A stretch of DNA of 64,000 bases from JACCZH01 sp963729445 (GCA_963729445.1 CAVSNU010000002.1:682001-746000), one strand, 5' to 3'; shown: positions 7,624-15,794, counted from the stretch's first letter. Translations and numbers: made by a program. Notes: generated by a model from the letters alone, not told the origin.

Positions 7624-8766
7624 ACGAGTTCAATCCCGAGCGTCTTGCGGAGTCGAATCCTGCGTTAGTGCAGCTGCTCCGGGCAGAGATCCAGCGAGAC
7701 GGCCGGATCACCTTCGCCAGGTTTATGGAGCTGGCCGTCGGCCATCCGGAGTTCGGCTACTACGCCAGCGGCGATGCACGGGCCGCGTTCGCCGGGGACT
7801 TCCTGACGGCGCCCGAGACGCATGCGATCTTTGGACAAACACTGGCCCGTCAGATTGACGAGTGCTGGCGGCGGATGGGCAGCCCGGATGACTTCACCAT
7901 TCGCGAAGACGGTGCGAGCCGGGGAACCCTGGCGCTGGACATCCTTTTAGAGCTGCGCGGTGAGTTCCCTGACCTCTACCAGGCCACCACCTATGAGCTC
8001 GCCGATATCAACACCGCTCGGATCGAAGAAGCGCTCAGCCTCCTGGCGGAGCATGGTTTCGAAGGACCACGCGCGCCCTGCCAGCGATGCGCCGGTGCGC
8101 GGCGTCCTCCTGGCCAACGAGCTCCTGGACGCCTTCCCGGTCCACCGGTTGATCCAACACGAGGGTGAGCTCAAAGAGATCTATGTCGTGTTCGAAGCGG
8201 GCTGGTTCCAGGATCAGATCGGCCCGCTCTCCAATCCTGACCTGGCCCGGCTACTCAGTGGCGCGGTCCTCCAGGAGGGGCAGCGAGCAGAAGTCTCGCC
8301 CCAGGCGATCGAGTGGTCACGGGGTATCTGCTCCCACCTCTCATCCGGCTACGCCATTCTGATCGATTACGGTTATCCCGCCAGCGAGCTCTATGGTCCT
8401 CTACATTTCGAGGGAACGCTCAAGGGCTATACGCGGCACGACGTGACCGAAGATCCCTATTTTCGAGTCGGCTATCAGGACCTCACGGCGCATGTGAACT
8501 TCACAGCCGTCAGCGAGGCGGCTCAATCGGGAGGCTGCGTTGAGCTCGGGCTGACGAACCAGGCGTATTTCCTGGCCGGGTTGGGCATCGAGCAGCTCTT
8601 GCTCCGGTTGCAACGAACCGCTACCACGCCCCAGGAATACATCGAAGCACGTGAAGCCGTGTTACACCTCATCGACCCCGGTGCCCTCGGCCGCTTCCGG
8701 GTGCTTCTTCTCGGCAAGAACGTCGAGACAGAGCCGCCCCTGCGTGGCTTCTCGTTCCGGCTGTAG
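7620..8766 (+). pseudogene. MidA/NDUFAF7-type SAM-dependent methyltransferase, frameshifted
   Basis: The first part (from GTG 7620) encodes the MidA start: FARFMELAVGHPEFGYYAS, GDFLTAPE and the GTLALDIL cofactor region. That frame continues only as unrelated residues to 8168. From about 8070 the family sequence resumes one frame over, with LLANELLDAFPVHR, a motif diagnostic of the family, to the stop at 8766. The switch falls between about 8065 and 8085 (GC-rich CGCGCGCCC) and equals one extra base or two missing bases. The family methylates respiratory complex I-type subunits. Either the gene is broken or the read has an error; both halves are otherwise well conserved. It is translationally coupled to the glycoside hydrolase. 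Confidence 0.75.
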
Positions 8767-8777
8767 AGGACGGTCCG

Positions 8778-8996
8778 TTAACACGACCCAACGACACGTT
8801 CCTCACACCGCTCCACCCAGCACTCAAGACCTTGGCAACAACGATAGCACCACTGTTCCACCAGTGCTCCGGACAGGGTGCAATACGGGCCTCCTGCCTT
8901 ATACCAATAGCAGTTTTCAATGGCGCTGGCATGGGTATTTGTTCCTTTGGTCGCTAAAATCACGCCAAAGAGTACGCTTGGTATCAAGCGCACGAA
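8778..8996 (-). CDS. Secreted eight-cysteine small protein
   Basis: GTG 8996 is preceded 5 bases upstream by a perfect AGGAGGT site. The 72-residue product begins with a signal peptide ending near THASA; the mature part, about 48 residues, has eight cysteines, including an adjacent pair (YRCCQ). The spacing suggests a disulfide-bonded extracytoplasmic peptide. It is the third gene of the sigma/anti-sigma operon, 47 bases after the anti-sigma stop. No family is recognised. Together with the Cys-rich Tat protein at 11936-12355 it suggests that the sigma factor governs Cys-rich exported proteins. Confidence 0.6.
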   Translation of the reverse strand, partial: FVRLIPSVLFGVILATKGTNTHASAIENCYWYKAGGPYCTLSGALVEQWCYRCCQGLECWVERCEERVVGSC

Positions 8997-9043
8997 CCAC
9001 CTCCTACCAAATCGAGGTGCCAAGAACATTCCTCCAGTATCTT

Positions 9044-9883
9044 CTACAGCGCGTTCTGCGCCGCCAGTATCGATTCGACGATCGAGAGAGCATCCGTAAG
9101 GGATAAGCCAATCCCCAACGACTGAACCGTTGATAATTCGAAGATGACACCTTGTCGCTCCCAAATGAGCCGAAACGTCCGTCCTGAAAGCTCATCTGTC
9201 TGATGAAATACCTCCACGTCCCCAACACGCTCTCGTCCTGCGGCATCGCGCGGGACTGTAACCACGGAGACATTCGCTGGCGCTTCACTCAGCATGAGTA
9301 TCAGTCCTGAGGCGTTCTCATAGCGGAGCATCAATATGTCTGACTGTGGCACTGAATGATCAATGAATTCAAGACCCTTTGGAAGGCGCTCAGGCACGAC
9401 GGGGAGGAACGGAAGGTCTTCAAAGTTTAGAGCCGTCTGCTGGAGTCCTTCGGCAGGATCGCCTGGTGGATCTGCATTAGCTGGGAGGATCCGATTCTCT
9501 GAGGGATCATCAATGAAGGTAATTAGCCGTGCCAAACGAAAATCAGCCCATGATACAGCAGGCGGGAAGAAGGACCATAGTATCGAGATCACAAGAATTA
9601 TGATCAGTGCCGGTTTGAAGGCCCGTACAGGGTGCTGATGTTGCTCACGTTCACGGGTTTGCGCGCGAATGCGCTCCAGTATCTGAGTATATCCAAGTGG
9701 ATCCTCTTCGAGTGGAAACGCCTCGCCGAACCTTCGTCCTAGATCATCAAACTGCTGTAGCCGAGTTTGGCACTTCAAACACGACCGGACATGGGCTTCA
9801 ACTGCCTCATGGCGATCATCAACCAACGCAGCGTCACAATAGGCTATGAAGTCCTCACCTGGAAGATCGCACCTGTTGTTCAC
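9044..9883 (-). CDS. Membrane-anchored anti-sigma factor with zinc-binding domain
   Basis: A 279-residue protein with an N-terminal anti-sigma zinc domain (H31-x3-C35-x2-C38 in this model), one membrane segment at about 90-108 and an extracytoplasmic C-terminal region of about 170 residues of unknown fold. It would sequester the ECF sigma factor encoded immediately upstream, with which it overlaps by 29 bases. GTG 9883 is chosen because GGAG lies 8 bases upstream; the frame is open well into the sigma gene. The large external domain probably senses the signal. Confidence 0.8.
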   Translation of the reverse strand: MNNRCDLPGEDFIAYCDAALVDDRHEAVEAHVRSCLKCQTRLQQFDDLGRRFGEAFPLEEDPLGYTQILERIRAQTREREQHQHPVRAFKPALIIILVISILWSFFPPAVSWADFRLARLITFIDDPSENRILPANADPPGDPAEGLQQTALNFEDLPFLPVVPERLPKGLEFIDHSVPQSDILMLRYENASGLILMLSEAPANVSVVTVPRDAAGRERVGDVEVFHQTDELSGRTFRLIWERQGVIFELSTVQSLGIGLSLTDALSIVESILAAQNAL

Positions 9884-10469
9884 TCTGTTCTCCACATAAT
9901 TGGCGATAACGGATCTCAAATAAACTCTGAGCACGATTGATTCGCTTCCACGCCGCAGCTGAAGAAATGCCCAAGATTTGCCCGACCTCCGGCCCTGTGA
10001 ACCCTTCCAGCCGGTGAAGAAGTAACGCCTCACGCAGCTTTGGTGCTAGATCTGCAAGCGTTTGCTCAATAATCTCTCGTTCATCAACGATTCCACTTAC
10101 GTCGTTCACCATAAGTTTCGGGAAACGTCCGGTGTTCAGCGACAACAGTCGATCTAGGGAGACATAACGTCGCACCGCCCGTCTTCGGCGTTCGCGGAGT
10201 AGATTGAAGTAGGCAGCTCTGAATAACCATGGTGCAAACGGACGATCCGCATCAAGGCGATCCAACTTGAGCAACGCATCGAGAAACGTGTCCTGGGCAA
10301 GATCACGTGCTGCCTCTGAATCGCCCAAGTGGTAGGAAAAGTATCGAGCCACTGAAGGATAGTGCCGCTTGATGAGCACCTCCAGGTATTCAGACACACC
10401 AGACTGTCCCAACGCCAGCAGTTCTTGATCAGTCAATTTAGACGGGGACCCGGGGTCAGTACCACTCAT
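9855..10469 (-). CDS. ECF-type RNA polymerase sigma factor
   Basis: A 204-residue sigma-70 family protein of the extracytoplasmic-function group: region 2 at about 30-95 (DLAQDTFLDALLKLDR, PFAPWLFRAAYFNLLRERRRR) and region 4 at about 140-195 with the helix-turn-helix GPEVGQILGISSAAAWKRINRA. ATG 10469 follows AAGGGGGAAC. It is cotranscribed with its anti-sigma factor and lies divergent from the MauE/MauD/Cys-rich operon. A 16-bp palindrome sits in the shared upstream region and covers the probable -35 of this gene. Confidence 0.9.
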   Translation of the reverse strand: MSGTDPGSPSKLTDQELLALGQSGVSEYLEVLIKRHYPSVARYFSYHLGDSEAARDLAQDTFLDALLKLDRLDADRPFAPWLFRAAYFNLLRERRRRAVRRYVSLDRLLSLNTGRFPKLMVNDVSGIVDEREIIEQTLADLAPKLREALLLHRLEGFTGPEVGQILGISSAAAWKRINRAQSLFEIRYRQLCGEQSEQQVRSSR

Positions 10470-10502
10470 GGAGTTCCCCCTTGTGTCTGGCGAATGCCCT
10501 CA

Positions 10503-10530
10503 CATATATATCTCTTCGCAAACGAGGCAA
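10503..10530 (-). promoter_or_regulatory. Possible promoter of the sigma-factor operon
   Basis: On the minus strand TTGCCT (10530-10525), 16 bases, TATATG (10508-10503). The -35 lies within one arm of the palindrome at 10525-10566. The match is only moderate, and an ECF-type promoter recognised by the encoded sigma factor was not found. Confidence 0.35.
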
Positions 10531-10566
10531 AACTGGACATTTTCTTCCTAATGTCCAGTTTTGCCT
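10525..10566. repeat. 16-bp perfect inverted repeat between divergent operons
   Basis: The arms are 10525-10540 and 10551-10566 (core GGCAAAACTGGACAT and its complement) with a 10-base loop. It lies between the sigma operon and the MauE operon. It has no T tract, so it is more probably an operator or an mRNA hairpin in the 5' leader than a terminator. Confidence 0.75.
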
Positions 10567-10647
10567 TCCTGACGAAGTATTCAAGTGCAAGACAAGAAGG
10601 ATCGGCTCCTCGCCAAACAGAACGAATCCGGTCACAACACGGCGCTA

Positions 10648-10676
10648 TTGACTTATTCACGTCCGACCGATATGGA
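10648..10676 (+). promoter_or_regulatory. Probable promoter of the MauE/MauD/Cys-rich operon
   Basis: TTGACT (10648-10653), a 17-base spacer and TATGGA (10671-10676). Transcription would start near 10683, 29 bases before the ATG, with AAGGAGGTG in the short leader. Confidence 0.5.
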
Positions 10677-10711
10677 CAGCCCTATTTAACCAGTCGAACG
10701 AAGGAGGTGTG

Positions 10712-11290
10712 ATGATCTGGCTCTTGCTATTGTCCCAGTTGACCCTCAGCGCCATTCTCGTCATTGCCACAACCGGAAAGATCCTGAACCTCGATGAGTT
10801 CACCGCTGCACTGCGATTGAGCTACATGCCAGAATGGGTAATTAAGCCTGTTGGCCTTCTGATACCAGCGACAGAAGTCGCGCTCGCCTTTTGCTTAGTC
10901 TTCGCGACCCCACGGTCGCTACAGACCGCGATGGCTCTTACGGTAGGTTTGTTCGCTCTCTTTTCTATATGGATGCTTTGGATACTTGCAAGCCGGCCTA
11001 AGCATTCCAGACTGCGTTGCGGGTGCTTCGGCGCCGGTACTGAGGTCATTGATGGACGCAGTCTCCTGCGAAATGTCCTTCTCTTATCTTGGGCGGTTTG
11101 TGGAGCCTTTTTTGCATCCAGCGTTCAGAGTCCGCTTCCGTTACCGTCGACAAACATGTTCATTGTTACCAGCTCCGCATTCACGGCGTTGGCACTATTG
11201 GTCGGTCTCTGGACTGCGTGGCCGAACCTCCTCTCGACCCTCGAACAATTAGAAGCGATCCAGTCTGGCCAGACATCGACATCTAGGTAG
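10712..11290 (+). CDS. MauE-like (DoxX-related) membrane protein
   Basis: A 192-residue membrane protein with four to five hydrophobic segments and the paired cysteines RCGCFG at about 102-104, the signature of the MauE family. In methylamine-dehydrogenase clusters MauE works with MauD to form disulfides in the small subunit. The start ATG 10712 has AAGGAGGTG just upstream. The next two genes are a MauD-like thioredoxin-fold protein and a Cys-rich Tat protein, which matches a MauE role in disulfide delivery to an exported substrate. No methylamine dehydrogenase heavy chain is nearby. Confidence 0.8.
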   Translation: MIWLLLLSQLTLSAILVIATTGKILNLDEFTAALRLSYMPEWVIKPVGLLIPATEVALAFCLVFATPRSLQTAMALTVGLFALFSIWMLWILASRPKHSRLRCGCFGAGTEVIDGRSLLRNVLLLSWAVCGAFFASSVQSPLPLPSTNMFIVTSSAFTALALLVGLWTAWPNLLSTLEQLEAIQSGQTSTSR

Positions 11291-11306
11291 TGAGGAGGAT
11301 GTAACA

Positions 11307-11939
11307 GTGACGTTGTTTTATGCTTCGTATGTCGCACTTTGGCTGTTGCTTATCATCATGGCAACACTCATCTTGCTCGTCTACCGTCATTTCGGGCTAG
11401 CCACTCTCGGCACACTTGAGGGAGTTCAGAGGGATGGCCTCAAAATTGGCGAGAAAGCTCAGCCTATCTCAGGGGTCTCTCCGACGCGCGGCACGATGAC
11501 GTGGCAGTCTGATCCCGAACGACCCACGTTACTCTTGTTCGCCACACCGGGCTGTGAACCCTGCGCCACAATAATGCCATACGTGATCCAACTCCAATCC
11601 GCCGCGCTAACCGGTCTTAAGTTGAATGCAACGGTTGTCGTACCAGGTGATGTGAATCAGGCGATAAAACTTACTGATGCTTTTGGTTCACATTTGATGT
11701 GCATTGCTGACAATGATAGTGGGGCGTTTGACTCCTACCGGATCCGTGTTACTCCCTTTGGATTCATTGTTGGTGAAGATGGACGCATCATTGCGAAGAG
11801 TCTCTGTAGTGATCCCCAAAGACTTCGTGAGCTTCTCTCTGCAGCTGGGTTGGATCAAGCTGCATCGGTTATTAGCACTCGAATCGAAATCCCTCATAGA
11901 GCGGACAATCTACGTGAAGAAAAGAGGTTGTCAATATGA
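11307..11939 (+). CDS. MauD/TlpA-like membrane-anchored thioredoxin-fold protein
   Basis: A 210-residue protein with an N-terminal membrane anchor (about 5-30) and a thioredoxin-like domain with the redox pair GCEPC at about 82-85 and the cis-Pro loop VTPFGF. This is the MauD layout: an extracytoplasmic disulfide oxidase or isomerase. GTG 11307 follows GAGGAGGAT. The stop overlaps the next start (ATGA), so translation is coupled to the Cys-rich Tat protein, its likely substrate. The terminal 40 residues are not conserved in thioredoxins. Confidence 0.8.
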   Translation: MTLFYASYVALWLLLIIMATLILLVYRHFGLATLGTLEGVQRDGLKIGEKAQPISGVSPTRGTMTWQSDPERPTLLLFATPGCEPCATIMPYVIQLQSAALTGLKLNATVVVPGDVNQAIKLTDAFGSHLMCIADNDSGAFDSYRIRVTPFGFIVGEDGRIIAKSLCSDPQRLRELLSAAGLDQAASVISTRIEIPHRADNLREEKRLSI

Positions 11940-12355
11940 CATCACTCGAACGAATCGGTGAGACTGTCATTCGAGGAATGAATCGCAGAAAGTTTCTAAA
12001 ACGAGCCTCGACGGTTACTTGTGGACTAGTAGCAACATGGGCAGCAAACGGTATGCGTCCACGGGGAGTTCTTGCCCATGGTTGTACAGACTTTGACCCG
12101 CAATACTCATGCCGACCTCCCGACGGTAGGTATTGTTCAACCGGACAATGTAGTGGAGCCTCTTGCGCCGGTTCCTGCATCTATTGGTACGGTGACTATG
12201 GGAATACAGCGTGTTGGTGCACTTTGAACCAATGCTTGGGTGGGACATCTTATGGCCATTACAAGTGTTGTGACTGCGATTGTGAAGGAACCATCTGTGG
12301 ATGTCGCGCGTTTCATGTTATTTCCACCTGCCCTGAGCAACCACGTGCAGCATGA
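11936..12355 (+). CDS. Cys-rich Tat-exported protein (16 cysteines), MauA-like in architecture
   Basis: A 139-residue protein. The N-terminal 16 residues precede a twin-arginine signal (NRRKFLKRAS), a hydrophobic stretch and a probable cleavage after VLAHG. The mature part, about 90 residues, carries 16 cysteines and exactly two tryptophans (IYWYG and ACWCT). Long N-extension, Tat signal, dense cysteines and adjacent MauE/MauD genes recall the methylamine dehydrogenase light chain, whose two tryptophans form the TTQ cofactor. Sequence identity to that chain is not evident, and no MauG or heavy chain lies nearby, so any cofactor is speculation. Function unknown. Confidence 0.7.
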   Translation: MTSLERIGETVIRGMNRRKFLKRASTVTCGLVATWAANGMRPRGVLAHGCTDFDPQYSCRPPDGRYCSTGQCSGASCAGSCIYWYGDYGNTACWCTLNQCLGGTSYGHYKCCDCDCEGTICGCRAFHVISTCPEQPRAA

Positions 12356-12385
12356 TCCTGCGCTGCAGACGAGAAGGTTCGAAAA

Positions 12386-12451
12386 GTGCTAATCACGGTG
12401 CTTGTTCTGATGTCAATAACCTGTGGCATTCTTAGTGCTCATTCTCCTTGA
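12386..12451 (+). CDS. Possible 21-residue hydrophobic peptide
   Basis: GTG 12386 follows GAAGG by 9 bases and opens a short frame that looks like a signal peptide or lipoprotein remnant (VLMSITCGI). It may be a decayed gene end or chance. Confidence 0.15.
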   Translation: MLITVLVLMSITCGILSAHSP

Positions 12452-12499
12452 ACTGTCAACATGGCCATGGGGCTAAACTTCCTCGGTCGAGGAAGGACT

Positions 12500-13030
12500 A
12501 TGCGACGAGTACACATTGGTTTGTGTCATGTTCTCGCGGCCGGCGTAGGCGGGGCGATGGTGGGCGGATTCCTAGGGTGGATCGGCTCATTGCTATCCCT
12601 TCATCGTTGGCAACCATGGATCATCGCGTTTGCGATATTCTATATTCTATATCTGAAACTGTTCAGGGGACCTGTCGCGATTGGATATCTACGTCAGGTT
12701 CCCCGTCATTGGTCAAGACGATTTCCTATTAGACAGACCTATGTTTTGTGGGGCCTAGTACTTGGGACGGGCATCGGCACCGCGATTCCATACTCGTCCT
12801 TCTTAATTCTCTTGGCCACTCAACTCACTGTCGGGCCAATGCTAGCGGCAATCTTGGGAGCTATCTTCGGTGGTACCCGTCAAGCCCTGGCTCTAGCGTT
12901 CTCTTTCCGCCTTTCGGAACCAGAACGGTTTATGGCGCTCCTACCCGCGTTGCGCCAGAATGCATCCAACTTAAACACCGTAACGTTTATCGCCACTGGG
13001 CTAGGACTCATGATCGCCGCTTTGAGCTAA
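12500..13030 (+). CDS. Membrane protein of unknown function in the Cys-rich island
   Basis: A 176-residue protein with about five hydrophobic segments. ATG 12500 has GAGGAAGGA upstream. A stretch of the type LGTGIGTAIPYSSFLILL followed by GAIFGGTRQ resembles the repeated proline-containing helices of DsbD/CcdA-like electron conduits, but the redox cysteine pair is absent (only one Cys, near the N-terminus). It lies 144 bases after the Cys-rich Tat gene, same strand. A role in the same system is inference only. Confidence 0.6.
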   Translation: MRRVHIGLCHVLAAGVGGAMVGGFLGWIGSLLSLHRWQPWIIAFAIFYILYLKLFRGPVAIGYLRQVPRHWSRRFPIRQTYVLWGLVLGTGIGTAIPYSSFLILLATQLTVGPMLAAILGAIFGGTRQALALAFSFRLSEPERFMALLPALRQNASNLNTVTFIATGLGLMIAALS

Positions 13031-13234
13031 TCGTCGGGCGGCTAGTAATCGGATGTGTTGTCATCACTAGTATTGAGGACCGTTCGATCATCCAACATCG
13101 ATCTATCTGTGATGAATTGCGTAACACGCTGCCAATGACTCCTCATCAAGGGAATGGCAAAAGCAAGTCTCTAGCTAGTAACAAATATGATTACTATATT
13201 CTTAACAAGATCTCAGTACCTCATGGAGGAAGCA

Positions 13235-13939
13235 GTGCCCATCCGCCTCATCCTTATCATTGTCACAGTTGTCGTGCTCATAGCCATAACGACGGGGTGT
13301 AGTTGGTCGAACCGATCCGATCGGCAAGAAGATGGTCCACCAGCTGACTTGACGGTGGGTACTAATGAGCCACTGCTTGAACCGACAGCCACAACTGTCG
13401 CGTCAGGGGTACGGTCGCCTGAAACCCTACGGTCGACCCCAACGCCCTTTGGGGATTACGACTGGGACGAGTTGCGGCGCCCTCTCGAACTTCCGGTCGT
13501 TGAGAGCGCCGAAGACTGCCCGGTAGAAGGGCTCACACGCGCTGCTCCGGACTTTGGTCCCGTTGCCGGGAGAGAACCCGTATACGTGACGTCCATTACT
13601 CCCGAGGGAATGCTCCAGTCTGCAGGCGGTCTGCCAGATCCTGATAGCTGGTACTACTATAAGATGCTATGGGTGGTAGTGCCTTCCTACGAAGGACCCG
13701 TCTTGATCAGGGGAACCCGTCTAGACGACGTCGGCGAGCTTCGATTCTCGCTCGAAACTGGGGACTTCCATCCAGATTCAGAGTTACAGTTAGGTGGCCA
13801 TGGTGGAAGGTCTTCCACTCCCGGGTGGCGTCATTGGGGAACCTATATTCGATTCCTCGACGCGGGCTGTTATGCCGTCCAGGTCGACGGTTTGGATTTC
13901 AGCTACCCAATCACCTTCCGCATCCCCGAGGAATCGTAA
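13235..13939 (+). CDS. Secreted lipoprotein of unknown function
   Basis: GTG 13235 follows ATGGAGGAA by a few bases and opens a lipoprotein signal peptide with lipobox ITTGC. A Thr/Pro-rich linker follows, then a roughly 170-residue domain rich in Tyr/Trp/Gly. The conserved-looking elements (two late cysteines, Gly-rich stretch GGHGGRSS, beta-type hydrophobic pattern) do not match a family I know. It lies in the same A/T-richer island as the Mau-like genes. Confidence 0.65.
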   Translation: MPIRLILIIVTVVVLIAITTGCSWSNRSDRQEDGPPADLTVGTNEPLLEPTATTVASGVRSPETLRSTPTPFGDYDWDELRRPLELPVVESAEDCPVEGLTRAAPDFGPVAGREPVYVTSITPEGMLQSAGGLPDPDSWYYYKMLWVVVPSYEGPVLIRGTRLDDVGELRFSLETGDFHPDSELQLGGHGGRSSTPGWRHWGTYIRFLDAGCYAVQVDGLDFSYPITFRIPEES

Positions 13940-13989
13940 CCTTCTCGGGCAAGAGTTGACCTTTTGAGGTCCATCCAGCCCTGATTGGA

Positions 13990-14337
13990 GTGATCCTACC
14001 CGTTGGCTTACAACTCACCAGCGCCGTCGACAGTGAAGATGGACAAATTCACCTCGCGCTCGAAAGCGAAGACCTTCGAATCCGACTGGGTGCTTCGGCA
14101 TCGACCACCTCCACACCGCAACCGTTGGATGCATCCTGGCACATCGCGGATACAGTCATAGGTCCAATCCTCTGGAAACCTTATTCTGACCAGCCGTGGC
14201 CTGGTCAGGCCATCTGGGATGATGGGAAATATCGTTATGAGCTAGATGTTGTCTCGGGGAACCTCAATGACACTAGTTGGTCGCTGGACGCCCTGCGCGA
14301 GTTGGCCATCGCATTAGCCACATTCGACGGCAAATGA
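13990..14337 (+). CDS. Hypothetical protein, possibly a C-terminal remnant
   Basis: A 115-residue frame with GTG 13990 but no clear ribosome site and no signal peptide, although its composition (Asp/Ser/Thr-rich, WxxADTVIGPILW) resembles the exposed part of an extracytoplasmic protein. It may be the tail of a gene whose 5' part has been lost, or a short cytosolic protein. No family recognised. Confidence 0.35.
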   Translation: MILPVGLQLTSAVDSEDGQIHLALESEDLRIRLGASASTTSTPQPLDASWHIADTVIGPILWKPYSDQPWPGQAIWDDGKYRYELDVVSGNLNDTSWSLDALRELAIALATFDGK

Positions 14338-14447
14338 CACGCGACACGCATCCCACTTTAACCGCAAGATCCGGATAGTTCGCTGATCCGCACGGACATA
14401 CGATAGATCCAGAACTGTTGAAGCACCTTCGGATTAGGATCTATCCC

Positions 14448-14645
14448 ATGAACGACATTCCATCTCCACTAACTATCATGCTCGCTCAGGAATACCTTCT
14501 GGACCTCGGACGCAATCATGACGGGCAGCCGGCCGCGCCAGTGCAGCGACGGAGGTTGTATTTTCCGCCTATCCGGCGAACAATCGGATTGACACTCATC
14601 CGCACTGGTCGAGTTCTGGCCGGCGCACAACCGAATGGGGTATAG
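14448..14645 (+). CDS. Small protein of unknown function (65 aa)
   Basis: ATG 14448 follows AGGAT by 9 bases. The product ends in a basic amphipathic segment (RRTIGLTLIRTGRVLAG), a pattern seen in small actinobacterial and Chloroflexota proteins with an R..LG..L.R.G..L tail. It stops 4 bases before ada and may be cotranscribed with it. Function unknown. Confidence 0.4.
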   Translation: MNDIPSPLTIMLAQEYLLDLGRNHDGQPAAPVQRRRLYFPPIRRTIGLTLIRTGRVLAGAQPNGV

Positions 14646-14649
14646 AGCA

Positions 14650-15756
14650 ATGCAGCAGACAGAATCACTCACCCCGACCAGTCCAGTTGTCAACGTCGTA
14701 CCCGACCGAGAGCGTTGCTGGCAAGCGGTCCAGGAGCGCGACAAGCTGTTCGACGGCGCATTTGTCACGGCCGTGTTGACGACCGGCATCTATTGCCGGC
14801 CATCATGCCCGGCGCGCCATCCGAAGCGGGAGAACGTCACGTTCTATGGCTCGTTTGGAGAAGCTGAAGCGCGTGGGTTCCGGGCCTGCAAACGCTGCAA
14901 GCCCCAGGCCGCCAGCGGCGATCCGCAGGTTACGTACGTGCTCCAGGCCTGCCAGCTGCTCGACGCTCAGGTCGATGAGCAGCCATCGCTGGAGTCGCTG
15001 GGCGAGCAGCTCGGTATCAGCCCGCACCACCTGCAGCGCACCTTCAAGCGGGTGATGGGTATCAGCCCGCGCCAGTACGCCGAGGCACGGCGGGTTGAGC
15101 GGCTCAAGCAGCAGCTCCAGGAGGGTAACGATGTCACGACCGCGCTCTACGACGCGGGTTATGGCTCCAGCAGCCGGCTCTATGAGAGCGCTCCCAACCG
15201 GCTCGGCATGACGCCGGCTACGTACCGGCGAGGTGGAGTTGGTATGGAGATCGGTTACGCGATCGTTGATTCCGCGCTGGGACGTCTGCTCGTTGCCACC
15301 ACCGAGCGTGGAGTCTGTCTGGTGTGCTTAGGCGAGACCGACGAGCCGTTGATCGCGCGATTGTTCAGCGAGTACCCTCACGCCGAAATTACACCGGATA
15401 GCGGCGCTGTCGGCGAGTGGGTTGCGTCGATCCTGCGCTACCTCGATGGCAGCCAGCCCCAGTTGAACCTTCCCCTCGACCTCCAGGCGACCGCCTTCCA
15501 GTGGCAGGTCTGGGAGGCGTTGCGCGAGATTCCGCTGGGCGAAACACGCTCCTACAGCGAGGTTGCCCGGGCCATCGGCAAGCCGAAGGCCGCCCGAGCC
15601 GTCGCGCAGGCCTGCGCCAACAACCCTGCTGCGCTCATCATCCCCTGCCACCGCGTCGTCCGCAACGACGGACAGATGGGTGGTTACCGCTGGGGCACCG
15701 AGCGCAAAGAGCGGCTCCTCAGCCAGGAACGAGATCTGGCAGCAGCGGGGGATTGA
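14650..15756 (+). CDS. ada: Ada: bifunctional transcriptional activator / O6-alkylguanine-DNA alkyltransferase
   Basis: A 368-residue fusion in the E. coli Ada order: an N-terminal zinc domain with C49, C53, C80 and C83 (GIYCRPSC, CKRC), where the first is expected to accept methyl from phosphotriesters; an AraC-type helix-turn-helix (about 95-190); and a C-terminal methyltransferase with IPCHRVV (Cys near 333), which repairs O6-methylguanine. After methylation the N-domain makes Ada an activator of its own gene. ATG 14650 is taken as start. All key residues are present, so the protein should be functional. Confidence 0.95.
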   Translation: MQQTESLTPTSPVVNVVPDRERCWQAVQERDKLFDGAFVTAVLTTGIYCRPSCPARHPKRENVTFYGSFGEAEARGFRACKRCKPQAASGDPQVTYVLQACQLLDAQVDEQPSLESLGEQLGISPHHLQRTFKRVMGISPRQYAEARRVERLKQQLQEGNDVTTALYDAGYGSSSRLYESAPNRLGMTPATYRRGGVGMEIGYAIVDSALGRLLVATTERGVCLVCLGETDEPLIARLFSEYPHAEITPDSGAVGEWVASILRYLDGSQPQLNLPLDLQATAFQWQVWEALREIPLGETRSYSEVARAIGKPKAARAVAQACANNPAALIIPCHRVVRNDGQMGGYRWGTERKERLLSQERDLAAAGD

Positions 15757-15771
15757 GATCGCTTCTAACAC

Positions 15772-15794
15772 GGGGGCACGCAGAGCGTGCCCCC
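15772..15794. terminator. Hairpin between ada and arsM
   Basis: GGGGGCACGC (15772-15781), loop AGA, GCGTGCCCCC (15785-15794): a perfect 10-bp GC-rich stem between two convergent genes. There is no T tract, so termination strength is uncertain; it could serve both strands. Confidence 0.5.
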
